Positions 60,837 through 64,000 of a stretch of DNA of 64,000 nt are shown piece by piece (the first letter of the stretch is position 1; each line of letters starts with the position of its first letter). The stretch spans positions 62,001-126,000 of the forward strand of contig NZ_JAJQQS010000005.1 in the NCBI RefSeq assembly GCF_021228125.1, written 5' to 3'. The position numbers were made by a program, and so were the translations under genes. Below the pieces are notes generated by a model, which was not told the DNA's origin, did no database searches, and saw only the letters and a program-made list of their open reading frames with translations. Source of the DNA: Streptomyces albireticuli (lineage in GTDB: Bacteria; Actinomycetota; Actinomycetes; Streptomycetales; Streptomycetaceae).

Positions 60837-62453
60837 ATGCCCGTCCCCGATGCCCCGAGGCGGCAGGGCGGACGCCGATCCCCCTCGCTCACGCTGCTGG
60901 CGGTCTGCCTGGCCTCGGTGCTGTTCCCCTTGTCGATCACCGGTACGTCCGTGGCGCTGCCGAGCATCGCCACCGATCTGAACAGCGGTCTGGCCGCCCT
61001 CCAATGGGCGGTCAACGGCTACAACCTGACCTTCGCCGGCTTCATCCTGGCCGCCGGTTCACTGGCGGACCTTGTCGGACGCAAACGGGTGTTCCTCATC
61101 GGCACTGCCCTGTTCGGCGTGGGCGCGCTGGTCGCCGCGGTGTCGAGCGACGTCATGCTCCTGGACGTGGCCCGCGCGGTGTCCGGGGCGGGCGCCGCGG
61201 CGGCGCTGCCCAGCGGCAGCGCGCTGCTCGCCCAGGTCTTCGAAGGCCGGGCGCGGGCCCGGGCGTTCAGCCTGTTCGGCACGACGGTGGGGCTGGGCCT
61301 GGCGCTCGGGCCGAGCATCGCGGGCGTGCTGGTGAGCAACCTCAGCTGGCGTTCGGTGTTCCTGGTACCGGCGGTCGTGGCGTTCGCGGTGCTGCTGCTC
61401 GCCCCCTTCGTGCCGGAGTCCCGCGGCCCGGCCGGCGGCCGGGTCGACAAGGCCGGCACGGTGACCTTCACCGGAGCGCTCGTACTCCTGGTGTTCGGCC
61501 TGGTGGAAGGCCCGCAGCTGGGCTGGGCGCATGTGGCGGTGCTGGGCCCGCTGGTGGGCTTCGTGGTCCTGCTGGCCGCGTTCGCCGTCGTCGAACGGCG
61601 GCAGGCGCAGCCCATGTTCGACCTGACGCTGCTGCGCCGCCCGCGCTTCCTCGGGCTGTGCGTGTCCGTCATGGTCATCGTCTTCGGCTTCAGCCCGCTG
61701 GTGGTCTACCTGCCCTCGTACTTCTCGGCGGTGGACGGTCTCAGCCCGCAGCAGGCCGGCCTGACGATCATGATGCTCACAGCCCCCACGCTGATCTTCC
61801 CCGTGGTGGCGGGGGCGTTGACCCGGTGGATACCTGCCGGAACGCAGATCGTGGTGTCCGTGCTGCTGGTCGGCGTGGGCTGCGCGTGGCTGACGGTCAT
61901 CGAGCCGGGCGGCGGCGACCTGCCGGTGCTCGGCCCCATGCTGCTGATCGGCGTGGGCGTCGGCATCTCGTTCGGCCTGCTGGACGGGGCCGCGGCCGAC
62001 AGTGTGGAGCCGGAGCGCACCGGCATGGCCTCGGGCATGTTCAACACCATGCGCCTGGCGGGCGAGGCCACCGCGATCGCCGTGGTCGGTTCGCTCATGG
62101 TCACGTTCACGCGGGGCGGCCTCGACGGCAAGCTCGGTTCGTACGACACCCCGTACGCGGACGAGCCGGACCGCGTCGCCGACCTGCTCAACCAGGGTGA
62201 CCTGGCCACCGCCGCCGACACCGTGCGCGGCGGCGCCGGCGCCCGCGACGCGTTCGTGGACACCGCCGCGCACGCGTACACGGGTGCGCTGCACACCGTG
62301 CTGTGGGTGCTGGCCGCGCTGTGCGTCGTGGCCGTGCCGCTGATCGCCTTCCTGATGCGGGGGCGTTCGGAGGCGGCGGCACGGGGTGCGGGCGTGGAGG
62401 CGTCCTCGCCGGACGCGGCGGTGTCCTCGGCGGCGGGGCGGGTGGAGGTCTGA
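60837..62453 (+). CDS. MFS drug exporter, 14-TM DHA2 type
   Basis: A 538-residue exporter. ATG 60837 has GGAGG upstream. About 14 membrane segments are seen, with LADLVGRKRVFLIGTALFGV (motif A) and ARAVSGAGAAAALPSGSALL. It ends in a 40-residue polar tail. It resembles exporters found next to antibiotic clusters. It starts the plus-strand series that continues with the FAD monooxygenase at the right edge. Confidence 0.93.
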   Translation: MPVPDAPRRQGGRRSPSLTLLAVCLASVLFPLSITGTSVALPSIATDLNSGLAALQWAVNGYNLTFAGFILAAGSLADLVGRKRVFLIGTALFGVGALVAAVSSDVMLLDVARAVSGAGAAAALPSGSALLAQVFEGRARARAFSLFGTTVGLGLALGPSIAGVLVSNLSWRSVFLVPAVVAFAVLLLAPFVPESRGPAGGRVDKAGTVTFTGALVLLVFGLVEGPQLGWAHVAVLGPLVGFVVLLAAFAVVERRQAQPMFDLTLLRRPRFLGLCVSVMVIVFGFSPLVVYLPSYFSAVDGLSPQQAGLTIMMLTAPTLIFPVVAGALTRWIPAGTQIVVSVLLVGVGCAWLTVIEPGGGDLPVLGPMLLIGVGVGISFGLLDGAAADSVEPERTGMASGMFNTMRLAGEATAIAVVGSLMVTFTRGGLDGKLGSYDTPYADEPDRVADLLNQGDLATAADTVRGGAGARDAFVDTAAHAYTGALHTVLWVLAALCVVAVPLIAFLMRGRSEAAARGAGVEASSPDAAVSSAAGRVEV

Positions 62454-62470
62454 GCGGTTCGGCGGTCTAC

Positions 62471-62575
62471 GGGTCCGTGGACCGCGGGTCCATGGACTGC
62501 CGGTCCGTGGACTGCCGGTCCGTGCACTGCCGGACCGTGGACTGCCGGACCGTGGACTGCCGGACCGTGGACTGC
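62471..62575. repeat. 15-bp tandem repeat x7
   Basis: Seven 15-bp units (consensus CGGACCGTGGACTGC), the last three identical, begin 17 nt after the MFS stop. The unit is a multiple of three, so long open frames run through it, but no start or ribosome site supports a gene. Confidence 0.9.
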
Positions 62576-62599
62576 CGGCCTCGGCCGGCGTAGTCCGTC

Positions 62600-62750
62600 G
62601 GCTGCGGGCCGCGTCGCGATTCTCCCCTCCCCGCCCCTTCCCTGAACCGGGGCTCCGCCCCGGGCCCCTACCGCGCTTCGCGCGGTGTCCTCAAACGCCG
62701 GACGGGCTGAAATGCCCTGCCCTGCCCTCCCCTAACACCGGACGGGCTGT
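62600..62750. repeat. Streptomyces-type dispersed intergenic element
   Basis: The sequence CCCTTCCCTGAACCGGGGC, a CCGGGGC...GCCCCGG hairpin, and then CTCAAACGCCGGACGGGCTGA match, from memory, a GC-rich intergenic repeat scattered through Streptomyces genomes. A second partial ACACCGGACGGGCTG copy is at about 62733. Confidence 0.5.
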
Positions 62751-62785
62751 ATACCCCGTCCTCCCCCCCGTAAGGAGTCACCCTC

Positions 62786-64000
62786 ATGCCGGAAGCAGCA
62801 GCTCCCGTGCTCGTCGTGGGTGCCGGACCCGTCGGTCTGGTCGTCGCCTGCGAACTGCTCCAGCAGGGCGTCCCGGTCCGTGTCGTCGACGCGAACCGCA
62901 ACCACTCCCTGCACTCCCGTGCCATCAGCGTCTGGCCCCGCGTCCTGGAGGTCCTGCGCAGGATCGACGTCGCGGACACCCTCGTGGAGCGCGGCCACCG
63001 CGTCAGCGGCGTCGGCTACTACTCGTCCGGGCGGCTCCTCGGCACCGCCCGGCTGGACCGGCTCCCCGACACCCCGTACCCCTTCGGCCTGATGCTGGCC
63101 CAGAGCCGCACCGAGGAGGTGCTGGAGAAGCGGCTGGCCGAGCTCGGCGGCACGGTCGAGCGCGGGGTCCGGCTGACCGGGCTCGCACAGCGCCCGGACC
63201 ACTGCGCGGTGACGCTGGAGCACGAGGACGGCGCCACCGAGGAGACCGAAGTCCCGTGGCTGGTCGGCGCGGACGGCGCGCACAGCACCACGCGCAAGCT
63301 GCTCGGCATCCCCTTCGAAGGCGACCAGCCGGACGTGAGCTTCGCGATCGCCGACGCGCACGTGGACGGTGACCTGTCGGACCGGCTGCTCGGCTACTGC
63401 TACTCGCCGGGCGGCAGCCTCGCCCTCGGCCCGCTCGGGGACGGCGTGTTCCGGCTCGCCGTGAGCGTGCCGCACCCGGAGGACGACACCCCGCCGCCGC
63501 TCGCGCTCTTCCAGGAGGTACTCGACGCGCGCGCGCCCGGCCACGGCGTGGTCCGCGGGCTGAAGTGGAGCACCACTTTCCGGGTGCGGGTACGGACCGC
63601 CGCGCGGTTCTCCGCCGGCCGGTGCTTCCTGGCCGGGGACGCGGCGCACGTGATGAGCCCCGCCGGTGGCCAGGGCATGAACACCGGGCTCCAGGACGCG
63701 GTCAACCTCGGCTGGAAGCTGGCCGGAGTGGCCCGGGGCCGGCTCGACCCGGCGGCCCTGGACAGCTACGACGCCGAGCGCCGGGAGGCCGCCCACCGGG
63801 TGACCGCCACGACCGGCCGGCAGACGCGGTGGGGCTTCGCCTCCCGGCGCGCGCAGATCGCCGCGCGTGACCTCACGCTGCGCGGCGCCGACCGCGCGGG
63901 ACTGGTGCAGCGGGCGCTCGCGCCCATCGTGGCGCAGACCGACACGCACTACGGGCCCGCGCCCACGCCCACCGAGCTCGCCTCGGAGCTGGCCCGGGGG
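62786..64000 (+). CDS. FAD-dependent monooxygenase, 3'-truncated by the window end
   Basis: The frame stays open for 405 codons to the right edge. ATG 62786 follows TAAGGAG. The FAD motif is VLVVGAGPVGLVVACELLQQ, the DG motif is WLVGADGAHSTTRKLLG, and the GD motif is CFLAGDAAHVMSPAGGQGMN. It is a class A flavin hydroxylase of the aromatic polyketide tailoring type. It is different from the enzyme at 19335. The C-terminal domain is not visible. Together with PPTase and MFS, it suggests a biosynthetic cluster continuing to the right. Confidence 0.93.
   Translation, partial: MPEAAAPVLVVGAGPVGLVVACELLQQGVPVRVVDANRNHSLHSRAISVWPRVLEVLRRIDVADTLVERGHRVSGVGYYSSGRLLGTARLDRLPDTPYPFGLMLAQSRTEEVLEKRLAELGGTVERGVRLTGLAQRPDHCAVTLEHEDGATEETEVPWLVGADGAHSTTRKLLGIPFEGDQPDVSFAIADAHVDGDLSDRLLGYCYSPGGSLALGPLGDGVFRLAVSVPHPEDDTPPPLALFQEVLDARAPGHGVVRGLKWSTTFRVRVRTAARFSAGRCFLAGDAAHVMSPAGGQGMNTGLQDAVNLGWKLAGVARGRLDPAALDSYDAERREAAHRVTATTGRQTRWGFASRRAQIAARDLTLRGADRAGLVQRALAPIVAQTDTHYGPAPTPTELASELARG

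Overview
The window is very GC-rich, uses GTG starts freely and has many 4-bp ATGA/GTGA gene overlaps. It carries families typical of Streptomyces and close relatives: DUF5753/DUF397 pairs, SpoIIE-type phosphatases, ECF41 and SigE-family sigma factors, streptogrisin-like and HtrA-like proteases, and DUF5926. It reads as a piece of a Streptomyces-type chromosome in which accessory biosynthetic blocks adjoin conserved housekeeping genes. No transposase, integrase, phage gene, rRNA or CRISPR array was seen.

Layout. (1) 1-4.1 kb: a DUF5753/DUF397 regulator pair, then a small RiPP cluster: a frame-disrupted Nudix-like gene, a graspetide precursor (tgmA), an ATP-grasp ligase (tgmB) and a PIMT-like methyltransferase (tgmC). 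The set matches graspetides that are also aspartimidylated. (2) 4.2-7.1 kb: an AhpD-like protein without its CxxC, a secreted protein, a SigE-family sigma factor and a DUF1906 secreted protein. (3) 7.1-9.9 kb: a three-gene operon resembling the ChsH1/ChsH2/Ltp2 steroid side-chain enzymes, under a perfect palindromic operator. (4) 10.1-13.5 kb: a small secreted Asn-rich protein, a HemK-like methyltransferase, a membrane protein and an S1 protease.

(5) 13.8-36.4 kb: the largest accessory block. A minus-strand LuxE/LuxC-like carboxylate reductase pair diverges from a long plus-strand series: SCO6745-like protein, P450, ferredoxin, FAD monooxygenase, two paralogous ABM-fold proteins around an MFS exporter and a glycosyltransferase, and then a full set of genes for a TDP-2,3,6-trideoxyhexose of the rhodinose type. 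The genes korA and korB (2-oxoacid:ferredoxin oxidoreductase) sit inside the sugar genes. No PKS, NRPS, terpene or other scaffold synthase is visible, so the block looks like an oxidise-and-glycosylate cassette with an unknown substrate. It may also have its own reductant supply: KorAB to ferredoxin to the P450 and the radical 3-dehydratase. This is the best candidate in the window for an undescribed system.

(6) 36.5-39 kb: an ECF41 sigma factor (SigJ-like) with a DoxX-like target, a methyltransferase and a tRNA-Ser(UGA) at the junction with conserved genes. (7) 39-57.8 kb: mostly conserved chromosome, comprising two SpoIIE-type phosphatases, an HtrA-like protease, a GDPD, a HATPase, DUF5926, a primase/polymerase-like protein, aminopeptidase P, an SDR, a two-component system and a tautomerase. 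(8) 57.8-64 kb: a LysR regulator, an Sfp-type phosphopantetheinyl transferase, an LLM oxidoreductase, an MFS exporter and a truncated FAD monooxygenase, which look like the edge of another biosynthetic cluster.

A recurring oddity is a series of unrelated short tandem repeats (9, 12, 15, 17, 31 and about 101 bp units), mostly in intergenic DNA and several in promoter regions.
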